DNA of 46,128 nucleotides from Christensenellaceae bacterium (GCA_031278175.1 JAITLB010000229.1:1-46128), one strand, 5' to 3'. Positions 34,581 to 44,928 are shown, counted from the first letter of the stretch. Made by a program: numbers and translations. Notes: generated from the letters alone by a model not told the origin.

Positions 34581-35783
34581 CTATGGAACCAGACCGCCCT
34601 CATATTTACGTGACTTATGTTCTAAGCAAGCGTGTAAGATTGTTTTGACATCATCTTTTGAGAATTTTTTTGCGTAGCTAGTTGGATATACAATCACGGT
34701 ATTAGCAAGCATTTCTATCGCACTTTCGGAAATGTTGACATCTTGTAATTTTGTTGGAGCACCTATGGCTCTGAAAAAATCTTTTAATGCGTATATTCCA
34801 TCTAATGCAACTTCTGCATCAGTTTTTCCTTTGTACTTGACACCCATCACAACTCGAGCAAAACGCGCAAATTTGGGTATTGCTGACTTATAAACGAACT
34901 CAAGGTAGTTAGGATGTACAATCGCTAATCCTGCACCATGTGGAATATCGTAGAAAGCCGATAATGCGTGCTCTATTTGATGACTCATCCAATCACCTTC
35001 TTTTCCTAAGCTCAACAAACCGTTTAAGGCAAGTGAAGTGCACCACATTAAATTTGCTTTTGCAGTGTAGTCATGAGAACTCGATAATAGTTGAAAATAA
35101 CTAGAAATTATGTTTTTCAAAATCGCTTCGGCTAAATCATCGCTCAGATTTGAATCATCGGGTTTGGAAAAATAAACTTCTAGTATATGTGAGATTGCAT
35201 CTATTGTTCCATATGTTGTCTGGTCATGCGACAGTGTATAGGTATATGTTGGATCGAGTATTGAGAATTTAGGATAAAGAAGTGGATTACTATAAGCTAA
35301 TTTCAATTTGTTTTCAAAATCGGAGATAACCCCACCACAATTCATTTCGCTGCCTGTTCCAGCAAGTGTTAGAATAGATGCTAAGGGGAGTGCATCGTAG
35401 CACTCTTCTTGATTTACTAGAAAAGCATGCCAAAAATCACGATCGGTTTTTGTGCCAGCAGCAATGAATTTAGAGCAGTCAATGACACTACCACCACCGA
35501 CAGCTAAAATTATGTCAATTTTGTGTTTGCGACAAAGGTGTATGCCCTCGTAAACTTTTTCTTTGCGTGGGTTCGGCATTATCCCAGATAATTCATACAC
35601 ACATTTACCCGATTTTTTTAGTATATCCATTGTGGCATCATAAATGCCGCTTTTTTTTATACTTCCCATTCCGTAGGTAAGTAAAATGTTTTTGCCATAA
35701 GGTTTGAGTGCATCACCCAAATATCGAATAGCATTTTCGCCAAAATATATTTTCGTTGGATTCTGAAAGATAAAAGAATTCAT
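34581..35783 (-). CDS. Iron-containing (butanol-type) alcohol dehydrogenase
   Basis: This 400-residue enzyme belongs to the NAD(P)H-dependent BDH/YqhD branch, judging by the start FIFQNPTKIYFG and GSIKKSGIYD. The coenzyme-binding GGGSVIDCSK, TLAGTGSEMN and the metal-binding segments DAISHILEVYF, MSHQIEHALSAFYDIPHGAG are intact. It probably reduces aldehydes produced in fermentation or detoxification. AGGAG before the ATG supports the start. It lies 42 bp upstream of ecfA1 on the same strand. It is clearly a different subgroup from the enzyme at 15324-16535. Confidence 0.92.
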   Translation of the reverse strand: MNSFIFQNPTKIYFGENAIRYLGDALKPYGKNILLTYGMGSIKKSGIYDATMDILKKSGKCVYELSGIMPNPRKEKVYEGIHLCRKHKIDIILAVGGGSVIDCSKFIAAGTKTDRDFWHAFLVNQEECYDALPLASILTLAGTGSEMNCGGVISDFENKLKLAYSNPLLYPKFSILDPTYTYTLSHDQTTYGTIDAISHILEVYFSKPDDSNLSDDLAEAILKNIISSYFQLLSSSHDYTAKANLMWCTSLALNGLLSLGKEGDWMSHQIEHALSAFYDIPHGAGLAIVHPNYLEFVYKSAIPKFARFARVVMGVKYKGKTDAEVALDGIYALKDFFRAIGAPTKLQDVNISESAIEMLANTVIVYPTSYAKKFSKDDVKTILHACLEHKSRKYEGGLVP

Positions 35784-35963
35784 TTTGTACTCTCCTGTGT
35801 TATTTGGTGATATATGATTTCATAGTGCTGTGTGAAAGCATACGGGCCTTACAACGTGTGTAAGACTATGTTTGAATTTGACTTGGTTGCAAACTCACGG
35901 TTTAATATTATATGTGTCATTGACAGCAGATGTCCAAAAGTTGTTTTGTGATAGCAATGGACT

Positions 35964-36290
35964 TTAAGATTGTAAATAGGCTTTTACTTCTTCAATAGTA
36001 CCGTTGAGCGCAAGTCTATACTCATCAAGTGTTTTTTGATCTAGATTGCCAGCGCGCAATTGATTCATTAAGCTTGTGCTTAACGGGAATAGTGGTTCCA
36101 TAGCAAGATTTCCTACAATTCCCTTAATCGCGTGCGCTACATCTCCAGCGAGTTTATAATCCTTTGCTTCTAAAGCAGTTTCAAAGTCTGCAAATTGAGG
36201 ACTATCTAAAAACATTTTTAGTAGTCTCTTATATAGTCCTACATTGTTACGCATGCGTAACATCGCCGTATTCATATCGATATATATCAT
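35964..36290 (-). CDS. Stand-alone HPt (histidine phosphotransfer) protein
   Basis: The 108 residues form a four-helix Hpt domain, with the phosphorylatable histidine at H53 in the motif AHAIKGIVGNLA. Such proteins pass phosphate between response regulators or hybrid kinases. No kinase, receiver domain or other two-component gene is visible nearby, so partners must be elsewhere. A weak GAGGG precedes the ATG. Confidence 0.85.
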   Translation of the reverse strand: MIYIDMNTAMLRMRNNVGLYKRLLKMFLDSPQFADFETALEAKDYKLAGDVAHAIKGIVGNLAMEPLFPLSTSLMNQLRAGNLDQKTLDEYRLALNGTIEEVKAYLQS

Positions 36291-37247
36291 AGAACGACCC
36301 TCGCATAGATTTTAATCTTATATTTAATGCACATGCAAAAATAGTTAGCAAGTCTTAGATTAAAATTTGCCAATGTAATAATATCAAACTAATCGCAAAT
36401 AATCAAGCATCAAGTAAGTAAATAACCTATTACACACAATAACAAAAAAGATAGAATTCCCGCAGCAACCACGCAATCGCCTTGAGAAGTGGATTGAAAT
36501 GTCGGAAAGCGCGAAAAGAGTTGTTGTAATTTAAAAACTCCGAAGCGCGAGATCAAGACTTGCGCACAACATAGTTTGCAATAATAAAAATGTCATAACT
36601 TACTGCAGACACATTGATATGCTACTTGCTAGTGCGCAATAACAAATAAGCAAATAGTAGGTTTTTCTCAATACAAACAACTTGATAAAACCGTCTGAGC
36701 ATTACGAAAAGAGTTAGTCTCGCAATTTGCATTGGATTTTTGAGGGAATGGTTAGCCCAAATAGAGATGCAGTAAAATCAGGGCGGTTGTGAGCGCAAAA
36801 CAGGTTACCTGCTAAAACGCATTAACTAAATAAGATAAGAGGTGTGGAAGAATGTAAAATCGATATTTCCAAAATGCCAAAGTTAAATGAGCATGATATT
36901 AGAAAGTGACTCTATATCAACAAACAAATAATGCAACAATATATTTGATAAGCAAATAAAATGGGAAAATGGTAAGAACGACTTTTATATTCTTGCTTAA
37001 GTACAGGCGGGGGTGAAAAGCTTTATGATTACAACTAAAAAGCAAGTAATACTCTACCTCTCTTAAGAATACAGTCTAGAAAAGAGGCAAGCATTTGAGA
37101 AGATGGCATTTAAGAGTTGTATGGTGGTATAAATTAGCGACACAATAATGCACACTTGTCTAATTTGCGAACTAATCAGTGTGGCAAATGCTTGCCGAGA
37201 TCAACAATAGTAAGTGTTTAGGGAATTTAACAATAAGAAAGAGTATC
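36291..37247. other. 0.95-kb intergenic stretch, nothing recognised
   Basis: No ORF of useful length, tRNA or clear terminator was found. The sequence is AT-rich with scattered short inverted repeats (for example CCTCT near 37058 with AGAGG near 37084). It separates the PurL-like gene from the HPt gene on the same strand. Confidence 0.45.
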
Positions 37248-40202
37248 CTATTTAAAGAAATTAATTCCACGCATAAAAATATTAGTGTCTTGAGATTGTT
37301 CACAAGATTTAATATTGCGCTCGTATTGACCGATTCTTCCTAAAATATGTCCATCGGGCGAAGAAATTCCTTCAACACCATAAGAACTACCACAGGGGTT
37401 GTATGGATCTTGAGAAGTAGGTACTAACTCCTCATCAACAAAATAGGTAGTTATTTGACCGCTGTTTTCGAGTTGCTCTTTCATTTCGCTACTTAAAAAT
37501 ATGTTTCCAGGATTTAATGCAGTCGGTATTATGATTTCTTGACCTATTCTGCTACCATACATCCAAGGACTCAACTCCGAAACTACTATACCACTTACTA
37601 CCGAACCTCCAAATCTTTTTGGATCGATGAAATCCGCCGAAGTGTTATCTCTTGTTCTAAATTCACCAAACGGAATTAGTCCTAACTCGAAGAGCGTTCT
37701 CATACCCTCACCAAAGCCCAAAATAAGCCCACCACGATCCAACATGCCTTTCACAGCATTAATTACAATGGGATTCGAAAAAAACTTATAGTAACGCGAA
37801 TATGAGTTGATAATTTTTTGACAGGCATTATTTGCACTTAGTGCTAGTATTTGCGAGTTTGCGATACTTTTAGCGTAGAGTTTTAATAATTCATAATCTG
37901 ACGATGTATTTAGAATAGAAGCTACAGAAACTTTGCCACCTGCTAGAGCAAATGAGCGTGCGAGCTGTACACTTGAAATTGAATCAACACGTGGAATGAA
38001 TACTGCGGGCTTTGCGGTCATCGGTGTTTTAGGTATACGTGTTAGTGGAGTAAAAGTTTTGTAGTCTTTAAATCGAGACTTGGTGTCAGGACGGAATGGC
38101 GGGATGATTTCTGATAGTGAACCGATCAACGCTGAACTTTCCGCGCCTTTAATGATTTCGGTATCATCCACAACACCGATATATTCGTACTCAAGGGTTG
38201 CGAAGTCTGACATATCTTCAGTGGCAACAATAAAGTCACCCCAACAACCACTTAATGCATTGTCAGCAAATTCAACAAACGTAACACCAGTTTTGACATC
38301 TTCTAAGGCATTGACTATGTCTACTAAGGGATTATCATTTGTTGTTATTAGAGATTCAACTCTGCCACGTTCCGCACTGATAGTTACGAGATTATATAGC
38401 TTTCGCAAGCGTTTAAAATCGGGGATAGAATATTCATCTTTAATTATCGGCAGTCGATATAGACGCTGTTTTTTTCTAAAGCATCTAGACGGGAATACTT
38501 GCGAAATTCCTATGCCTGTAGCGACAACTGACACCGACACATGTTGACTTTTTGAGAGAGGTTCAAAATTGGCAGATAACATTTTAACGTTTAAGTGTGT
38601 AATTGCATAGAAGCATCCTAGTGCTACAGCGGAAAGATCGTTAAGAGTGTTTTGAGTCATTCCAGGTGGATGAATACAATTGATAGCAACTCCGATTCTA
38701 GACAGTGGCACACCTTGAGAGATAAGTTTTGATACAGCGTAAACTACAGAATTTACTGTCCCTGCAAACGGTGATCCTAAAAAGTGTGATGAAATATTTG
38801 AAAAGCTTGTTATTAATGTACGCGAGTTTTCAAATCGAGATATGTCGTATGCGGTTATATTTGATTGGAGTAGTTTTCGTATTCCTATAAATTGTGGTAG
38901 CGATGATCCGCCGCTAATAGTGCGATCAAACGGGGGATTGCAATGGGCCGGGCACGTTCTAAACGAATCAAAAACTAGCTTTTTAATTTCATCTAAAGCA
39001 ACGGGTGGCATTATGAGTGGTTTGTCGATGATGTTGACAGAAGTGAAACCGATGTTCTTGTGGATTAACAATTTTGTCGGCAAACAAACATATCTTTTAT
39101 TATGTACTGATAATGTTAGTGTATCATCGCGCGTAATGCGTCCTAACATAATAGCCTTGAGACTTTTAGGAAGAGATCTTACAAAGGCACCAGCGCGCCC
39201 TTTTTTAATTATCAATATTATGTCATCGGTATAATTGCATTCAATAAATTGCTCTAATTGATTCAAATTGCCGAAAGTTGCATTTACTCCTGCATTGAGA
39301 GACAGCAGTTGTTGAACAAGAGACGCGCCAACAGCGGAACTACGTATAGCAAAGGCCGCGTTTCGATTTTCAAACAGTTCTTTAAGTCCGCGACTGCGTT
39401 CTAAAAGCGTTTGATCCGATGTTATTAATACTATATAATCTCCTGGGGAAGGTTGAAAATCTTCAGCATTAGAATTTGAAGCTACACCTATAGCAAATAT
39501 CGTCTCGCAATTTGTTTCGGCTTCTAAACTCGAATTATCGTCTATTAGTGCTGTTGCGATGCCTGATTCATATGCATAGTTAGCCGTTTCTAGCGTGGAT
39601 TCACTAGGTGTGAGGTTCTTATCGATGTTGCAGGATCGTGTCATACAAATTGGTTGACCGAAATCGCCGAGCATTTTCATATTAGTTATGTATAGCGCTC
39701 TTGGTGCGTGAGTAGTTAGACTTGACTTTGAAGTGGCGATCACTCCGTACGCGTCCGATGCTCTGCGTTTCTCGGATGTAAGAGGGACGCTTGAAAATTC
39801 ACGTTTGTTATTTAATTCACAATTTGCTGCTAGCGCCGCACCAGAAAAAATTATAGAATTGAGCGAGGTAAATTGCGTCTTCAAATTTCCTTCAGCGATG
39901 CGATATTTGCGAAGTGCTTCAAAATGATGTGGGTTTTCTGCGCATATTTCTATTTGGTCAATTGATTTATCAGCACAATTAGAAATTTGCCAATATTTAC
40001 TTAAAAGTTGAAACTCAATAACATTGAAGGCACGTTTGCGAGCATGCGCAAAGCGTGCGACTTCTCTAAGATCATCTGCCGATAAATTTAAGTCTTGTAT
40101 GTTTGCAATGTCAGATAATTCCGAGTAGTCTACAGCATGAAGTTTGTTAAGCTTATAGAGAGCACGATTTTTGTTGTGGCGATGTCGCATTTGCTGATGC
40201 AC
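37248..40202 (-). CDS. PurL-like pseudoenzyme (FGAM synthase homologue lacking catalytic residues)
   Basis: The 984 residues align end to end with single-chain phosphoribosylformylglycinamidine synthase (about 1250 in clostridia), but active sites are gone. At residues 70-79 YWQISNCADK stands for YWSEHCSHK, with both His lost. ELNNKREFS (129-137) replaces ETHNHPS. In the glutaminase domain, LGFGEGMR (828-835) replaces LGICNGFQ, so the nucleophilic Cys is Gly831. GQYER (958-962) replaces GHSER, leaving only the Glu of the triad. Structural landmarks persist: FDRTISGGSSLPQF, SSPDGHILGRIG and the C-terminal FMRGINFF. The frame is intact over nearly 3 kb, which argues for selection. It starts 12 bp after a surface lipoprotein gene. 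Function is unknown and purine synthesis is unlikely. Confidence 0.85.
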   Translation of the reverse strand: MHQQMRHRHNKNRALYKLNKLHAVDYSELSDIANIQDLNLSADDLREVARFAHARKRAFNVIEFQLLSKYWQISNCADKSIDQIEICAENPHHFEALRKYRIAEGNLKTQFTSLNSIIFSGAALAANCELNNKREFSSVPLTSEKRRASDAYGVIATSKSSLTTHAPRALYITNMKMLGDFGQPICMTRSCNIDKNLTPSESTLETANYAYESGIATALIDDNSSLEAETNCETIFAIGVASNSNAEDFQPSPGDYIVLITSDQTLLERSRGLKELFENRNAAFAIRSSAVGASLVQQLLSLNAGVNATFGNLNQLEQFIECNYTDDIILIIKKGRAGAFVRSLPKSLKAIMLGRITRDDTLTLSVHNKRYVCLPTKLLIHKNIGFTSVNIIDKPLIMPPVALDEIKKLVFDSFRTCPAHCNPPFDRTISGGSSLPQFIGIRKLLQSNITAYDISRFENSRTLITSFSNISSHFLGSPFAGTVNSVVYAVSKLISQGVPLSRIGVAINCIHPPGMTQNTLNDLSAVALGCFYAITHLNVKMLSANFEPLSKSQHVSVSVVATGIGISQVFPSRCFRKKQRLYRLPIIKDEYSIPDFKRLRKLYNLVTISAERGRVESLITTNDNPLVDIVNALEDVKTGVTFVEFADNALSGCWGDFIVATEDMSDFATLEYEYIGVVDDTEIIKGAESSALIGSLSEIIPPFRPDTKSRFKDYKTFTPLTRIPKTPMTAKPAVFIPRVDSISSVQLARSFALAGGKVSVASILNTSSDYELLKLYAKSIANSQILALSANNACQKIINSYSRYYKFFSNPIVINAVKGMLDRGGLILGFGEGMRTLFELGLIPFGEFRTRDNTSADFIDPKRFGGSVVSGIVVSELSPWMYGSRIGQEIIIPTALNPGNIFLSSEMKEQLENSGQITTYFVDEELVPTSQDPYNPCGSSYGVEGISSPDGHILGRIGQYERNIKSCEQSQDTNIFMRGINFFK

Positions 40203-40214
40203 AAGATCTCCTAT

Positions 40215-43200
40215 TTAGGGTGTGGCTTCGTTGAATACCTTAATATTTTCTGTGCTAAACATAGATGTAATTGTTGGATTGCTTTGATAAGAACTAACGA
40301 TACTTGAACTGTAAACCTCCAAAGTCCTTTCGCTGTTGATAGAAGCACCAAAGGCATTTGCTTGAATCTCTACAGTACCGTTAATAAGTATCATAACACG
40401 TTGAATAGCTGTGTTAGCAAATGCATTAGTTGCTATATATGACAGATTCGACTGTACATTAAAGCGGATTGCTCTAATTGTTGGAATAGAGTCACCGGGA
40501 GATGGTGAAAAAGCATTGGACGCGATTGCTGTAATAGAGTTATCCACAACAAAAGTTTCGGATGTGCCAGTGTATTTGAGTAATATAGTACCTAAAATTA
40601 CTGTTGTTCCTTGAGATGCTTGCCATGGTGTATGCGCAAAAGAATCTCGTCCGACTTGTTTTAGAGAAGATTGATCTGATATAGTTACTGATGAGAGTTT
40701 ATCACAACGAGCAAATGCTTCATCACCTATTTCACTAATAGCATCAGTTAGCTGAACTATCGCAAGCAACTCAGCCGAAAAGAATGCCCTAGAAGCGATT
40801 TTAATTTTTTGAGATGGAGAAGTAGGGAAAATAATTTTTTCTACACATCTAGAATATGCAAAGGCATATGAAGAGACTTGCACAATAGCATTACTGCTCA
40901 CAGTAGTAGGAATAGTATACTCTTTATTCGATGGATCCTTGTTTGCAGGATAGGCAAACAAAGAGGCAGAACCTGTTTGTAGAACCTCAAAGAGTATTCC
41001 GTCATCTACAAAGTACTTGTAATCCTGATCGTTAAAATTCATTATTATAAAAGATTTAAGTTCAGCAAGATTTGAGAACGCTCCACTTTCAATTTCTTTA
41101 ATACTGCTACCGAACATGATGTTTTCGATTTGATAAGGAAAGTACATATCAGCAAACGCTGAGGCCGCTATTTTTATAACATTTTTATTGTTATATGTTT
41201 GAGGTATAACAACAGTTTCAAAAATAGTGATGCCGCTAGGCGCAAAACCTGTTAAAGCGAGATCATTACCATAGGCTTCAAATACTAACCCAGGTGTACC
41301 CTTTAATAGATCCATCCATTCTGGATAGAAGTTTGTATCAGTTTCAATCTTATAACCGTCTTCAAAATCTATAACCAGCGTAGCAAAGTTTTTACTATCA
41401 TGCCATCCAATAAAACTAAAATCTGCTTGCGCAGTTGGTTCATAAGATGGCTTAGTAGTTGTGGCGGGTGGTGAAAGCTGACCTTGTGTAGTAATAGAAC
41501 TACCATATTTAATATTAGTAAGATTTTTCGCTACTTCATACTCCATTGCGCCCGATGAAGAGTTAATCGTTTTTAAACTATAAAAGATTACAGTGTACTC
41601 GATTATTTCAACAACTGCGGTAAAATGATTATTACTTTCTTTTTCATAGAAATCTTCAATTGGCATTTGTGCGATATTATCTGGTGTTAATGCGTTAGTA
41701 TTTGCTCCTAAAAGCCAACCTATAATCTTATATTGTGGATTGTTTCCAAACGATGGCACATTAGAGACTGTTTGACCATGTGCAACCTCTCTTTTGACTG
41801 GTTGTGTGTAATCGGATATCCCAAGAGAAGAATAGTCAATTGCAATATTATCTTTCGTTTTTTCAGGATAATAGAACTCTACCGTGTAAGGATTTTTTTC
41901 ATGTGTCGCTTCAAAAGTGATGTCTGATGTGACAAGTACGGTGCTACCATCATATATAATACCACCGCGTTTCCATGTAGTAGTGTAAGACTTAGGGGGA
42001 TAAGCATTATTAATATTGGGGAAATCACTAGATGTTAACACTGTATTATACGGCTGGTTTGTGAGAAATTCAGAGGTTTTGTTTGATGAATCTGTTCCAT
42101 ACACAAAAGTTATCGTAAATTTGCGAACAGTATAGCGTGCATAAAAGTCATAATCGTTGGTTATCCCTGAAGCTAAAACTGCTTTTGCCTCCGCTACAGT
42201 TGAAAACGAACCTGCAGTTCGATATGTCCAATCTCCATCGTACCCGTCTCTTCCGTCAGCTAAATCGAATCCTGAAACAATAGGAGTGTTAGGAACGTGT
42301 TCATTGTAATTTACTGTAAGAGTACTTAATGTCCTCACTTCGTATTGAGTATAGTCTAATTGCTCAAAATTAAAGTTTGGTGGTAAAGATGACATTGGCA
42401 TGAAAAAACGCAAAGTGTGCGTAAGTGTCGTATAGACCGCATCAATGTTCATGTTGGATTTAATATTAGTTAAAACTGGTATTAGTGAAGTAGCCCTATC
42501 GCGCCAAACGTAAGTTTTGCCGACAATGGAGGCATCTGGCATTTGTGCTTGAGTTAAGTTCGTTCCATAGTCTACATCAATAGTAGTAACACCTGTTAAA
42601 TTTGCATCAGTTTTGAAAGCATCGGCAAAGAAGTTTACTTGAAATTTAATTTGTACGAATGAGGCAAAAAATGTCATATTTGCATTAGCGACAACAGACA
42701 TTCCTGCTGTGTAATTTGGATCTGAATCAGTACTTAATCTCCAGCCCGAGAAACGTTTACCTTCTTGATCTTGAGGTGTAATGCAAAAAAAGGATTCGCC
42801 GTCCGGCACAAGAGTTGTTTGATCGAAGTTAGCATCGTAATCCACAAACCGTATTTCTCGTTTTGTGGAGTTTACCCATTTAGCATAAAGCGTGTGTGAT
42901 TGTGTGACGACATATGGAGTTTCTATTTTAGCACCAGCGAGGTCTTGGGTTTTGTACCAACCTGCAAAATCGTATCCTTCCCTGATCGGAGACGGAATAT
43001 AATTGGTAGCAGTGCCTAAGGCGGCATTGACTTGCATGTATGTAACTAGTTCGCCCAGCTCAGTTTGAAAAGCACCAGGAGAGGCATCAAGCATAAGCGC
43101 ACCATCAAATTCTGACTGTAGTGCAAGTATATTAATGGTGACGACTAGTGTAAGCGTATCAACGTGTATAGTGACACCGTGTGCGCCGACACTTTTTAAT

Positions 43201-43448
43201 TTTGCCCTGTCATCGGATGACAACATATCTTCGGTTAGAGTATAGCGCTCTAACACTTCACCAGTTCCGTTAACTTTAGAAAAGCGTATTGTGCCTAAGT
43301 TAACACTGTTAACAGTAAACTCTATGGTTCCTTGATTTTCTAGAACCAGTTTTTCTTCTACAGCGTTGTCTGTAGTGCAAGCAACCAATATAAATATGAA
43401 TATTGCGATACTGATCAAGACCAGCATAAAAATAAGTTTTTTTGACAT
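40215..43448 (-). CDS. Large surface lipoprotein with InlB B-repeats and BspA-type leucine-rich repeats
   Basis: The 1077-residue product starts with a lipoprotein signal (KLIFMLVLISIAIFIFILVAC) whose lipobox cysteine is C24, so it should be anchored outside the membrane. From about residue 120 to 720 it contains several Listeria-Bacteroides (InlB B/Flg_new) repeats, for example GYDFAGWYKTQDLAG with LYAKW, and FSGWRLSTD. From about 760 to the end it has BspA-like LRR_5 repeats (KEIESGAFSNLAELKSF, SEIGDEAFARCDKLSSV). Such proteins usually bind host or neighbouring-cell surfaces. The ATG at 43448 is used, with AGGTG just upstream. A promoter lies at 43579-43607. The PurL-like gene follows after 12 bp. 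Confidence 0.9.
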   Translation of the reverse strand: MSKKLIFMLVLISIAIFIFILVACTTDNAVEEKLVLENQGTIEFTVNSVNLGTIRFSKVNGTGEVLERYTLTEDMLSSDDRAKLKSVGAHGVTIHVDTLTLVVTINILALQSEFDGALMLDASPGAFQTELGELVTYMQVNAALGTATNYIPSPIREGYDFAGWYKTQDLAGAKIETPYVVTQSHTLYAKWVNSTKREIRFVDYDANFDQTTLVPDGESFFCITPQDQEGKRFSGWRLSTDSDPNYTAGMSVVANANMTFFASFVQIKFQVNFFADAFKTDANLTGVTTIDVDYGTNLTQAQMPDASIVGKTYVWRDRATSLIPVLTNIKSNMNIDAVYTTLTHTLRFFMPMSSLPPNFNFEQLDYTQYEVRTLSTLTVNYNEHVPNTPIVSGFDLADGRDGYDGDWTYRTAGSFSTVAEAKAVLASGITNDYDFYARYTVRKFTITFVYGTDSSNKTSEFLTNQPYNTVLTSSDFPNINNAYPPKSYTTTWKRGGIIYDGSTVLVTSDITFEATHEKNPYTVEFYYPEKTKDNIAIDYSSLGISDYTQPVKREVAHGQTVSNVPSFGNNPQYKIIGWLLGANTNALTPDNIAQMPIEDFYEKESNNHFTAVVEIIEYTVIFYSLKTINSSSGAMEYEVAKNLTNIKYGSSITTQGQLSPPATTTKPSYEPTAQADFSFIGWHDSKNFATLVIDFEDGYKIETDTNFYPEWMDLLKGTPGLVFEAYGNDLALTGFAPSGITIFETVVIPQTYNNKNVIKIAASAFADMYFPYQIENIMFGSSIKEIESGAFSNLAELKSFIIMNFNDQDYKYFVDDGILFEVLQTGSASLFAYPANKDPSNKEYTIPTTVSSNAIVQVSSYAFAYSRCVEKIIFPTSPSQKIKIASRAFFSAELLAIVQLTDAISEIGDEAFARCDKLSSVTISDQSSLKQVGRDSFAHTPWQASQGTTVILGTILLKYTGTSETFVVDNSITAIASNAFSPSPGDSIPTIRAIRFNVQSNLSYIATNAFANTAIQRVMILINGTVEIQANAFGASINSERTLEVYSSSIVSSYQSNPTITSMFSTENIKVFNEATP

Positions 43449-43909
43449 CACACACCTGCGCCTATCGAGTCACTAGAGAAAGTTAGCAATGCATATCTGC
43501 ACGCGAACAATAAAATTGACGCTACTCTGCAAATGGATTTAGTAATAAAGAGATTACAAATCAAAATGCACCGCTTAAACTATATCATAATTTGCGCTAA
43601 TTGTCAATCTTAAGCATTTGTGTAGGGGTATATAGCATAAAAACTATATTTAAATTGTGGTAATTAAAGGAGCATTCAGCAAAAAGTGGCAGCCAGGTTG
43701 CTAGTGAAATTGCTTTATAATATGAGGCGGTAGCGTTTGAAAATGCAAACTGGTTTTATTTTCGCGTGCGATTTTCAAAAAGCTCACAAAACATAACGTT
43801 TCTAGCAAGTAAAAGTGATACATCTTGCAATTAGGTAGTTACTTGCGTGAATTTGCAAATCTAGTTTTTGCCGTTTTACAGTGCATAGAAAACAGTTGCG
43901 AGTGAGCAT
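43449..43909. other. Intergenic region between birA and the lipoprotein gene
   Basis: It holds the lipoprotein promoter (43579-43607) and a leader of about 120 nt before its ATG. The remaining bases next to the birA stop show no gene, no clear terminator and no recognisable RNA. Confidence 0.5.
43579..43607 (-). promoter_or_regulatory. Promoter of the lipoprotein - PurL-like operon
   Basis: On the minus strand, a perfect TTGACA (43607-43602), a 17-nt spacer and TATAGT (43584-43579) form a strong sigma-A promoter. Confidence 0.75.
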
Positions 43910-44896
43910 TTAAGTGTTTAGTAAAAGTGGTCTAATTTCACCAGCATGTAGTGGAATTAAATCGCCGTTTGCTAGTTCAACTATTAAAGCCCCTGTTTGG
44001 TCTATGTTTCGAATTTTGGCATAATATTCATTTGCGGATGATATAACTTTTACGACTTCTCCGACAAATTCGAGTCTATTTTTGTAGTCAGTTATCATTT
44101 TGGTGAAATCAGATGCAAAGCTATCATCCATAATTAAATTAATAAGCTCAGCAGTTAAAGTTTTTCGAGCAAGTCCTATTTCCATTTCTGGGAAGATTGA
44201 AGTTGCGATATCTTCTATTTCAGTTGGGAAAGAATCAGTAGCGACATTTATACCTATGCCGAGCACAACCCACTCTGTTTCGCCGGTAACGAAGTCTTGC
44301 AGAGCTTCGGTGCCTATGCCACAGATTTTTTTTCTATCTATCAAGATATCATTAACCCATTTGATAGATGTTTTTTTGTCAGATATTTTAGCTATTGCAT
44401 TACACACCGCGACTGCTGCGCTCATAGTGATCGAAGCTGGTGTGATTGTTCTAAACCGACCACCACGCAATAGAAAACTGATATATATACCTGTCCACTT
44501 GGGCGAGTAAAATAGATGATCGCGACGCCCCCGTCCAAAGGTTTGTGAATCAGCAAATGCGATCAGACCGTGTCCTGCGCCCATGTTAGCTTGTTCTCTT
44601 AAGTATTCATTAGTTGAGCCTATAGATGTAAAGAATTTTGCGTTGTCAATATCATCAGGTCGGCAAAGAAGAGGTTTAATATTTTCTGCATTGATTATAT
44701 TATCGCGATAAACAAGTTCATAACCACGTGGCCTTATAGCAGTTATAGGATAACCTTGATTTTGCAAACTAATAATTGTCTTTGAGACAGCACTACGAGT
44801 GATGCCAAGCATCTTTCCAATTTTTGCACCAGACAACAACCCTTTTCCGTAATTTGCTTCTAATAAATTTAAAATTTCTTGTTTTGTTTTTCCCAT
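43910..44896 (-). CDS. birA: Biotin-[acetyl-CoA-carboxylase] ligase / biotin operon repressor BirA
   Basis: BirA activates biotin with ATP and attaches it to carboxylase carrier lysines. The version with an N-terminal winged helix also represses biotin genes. The HTH (GKMLGITRSAVSKTIISLQ) is present at residues about 27-50. The biotinyl-AMP loop reads GRGRRDH, where the usual form is GRGRRGR. KWVNDILIDRKKICGIGTE and GIGINVA are conserved, and the C-terminal SH3-like domain is complete. The ATG at 44896 (MGKTKQEIL) is preferred. The frame's TTG at 44926 overlaps the -10 box. Together with the BioY-BioB fusion it makes a biotin set. Confidence 0.93.
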   Translation of the reverse strand: MGKTKQEILNLLEANYGKGLLSGAKIGKMLGITRSAVSKTIISLQNQGYPITAIRPRGYELVYRDNIINAENIKPLLCRPDDIDNAKFFTSIGSTNEYLREQANMGAGHGLIAFADSQTFGRGRRDHLFYSPKWTGIYISFLLRGGRFRTITPASITMSAAVAVCNAIAKISDKKTSIKWVNDILIDRKKICGIGTEALQDFVTGETEWVVLGIGINVATDSFPTEIEDIATSIFPEMEIGLARKTLTAELINLIMDDSFASDFTKMITDYKNRLEFVGEVVKVISSANEYYAKIRNIDQTGALIVELANGDLIPLHAGEIRPLLLNT

Positions 44897-44928
44897 ATGA
44901 CAACCCAAGTAGAGTATTTGTTGCACTA

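Noticed and set aside
37248..40202. PurL-like gene as an ordinary pseudogene or as a normal purL
   Set aside because: The frame is open for 984 codons with family landmarks kept, so plain decay is unlikely. Loss of nucleophile, His and ATP-site residues rules out a normal enzyme.
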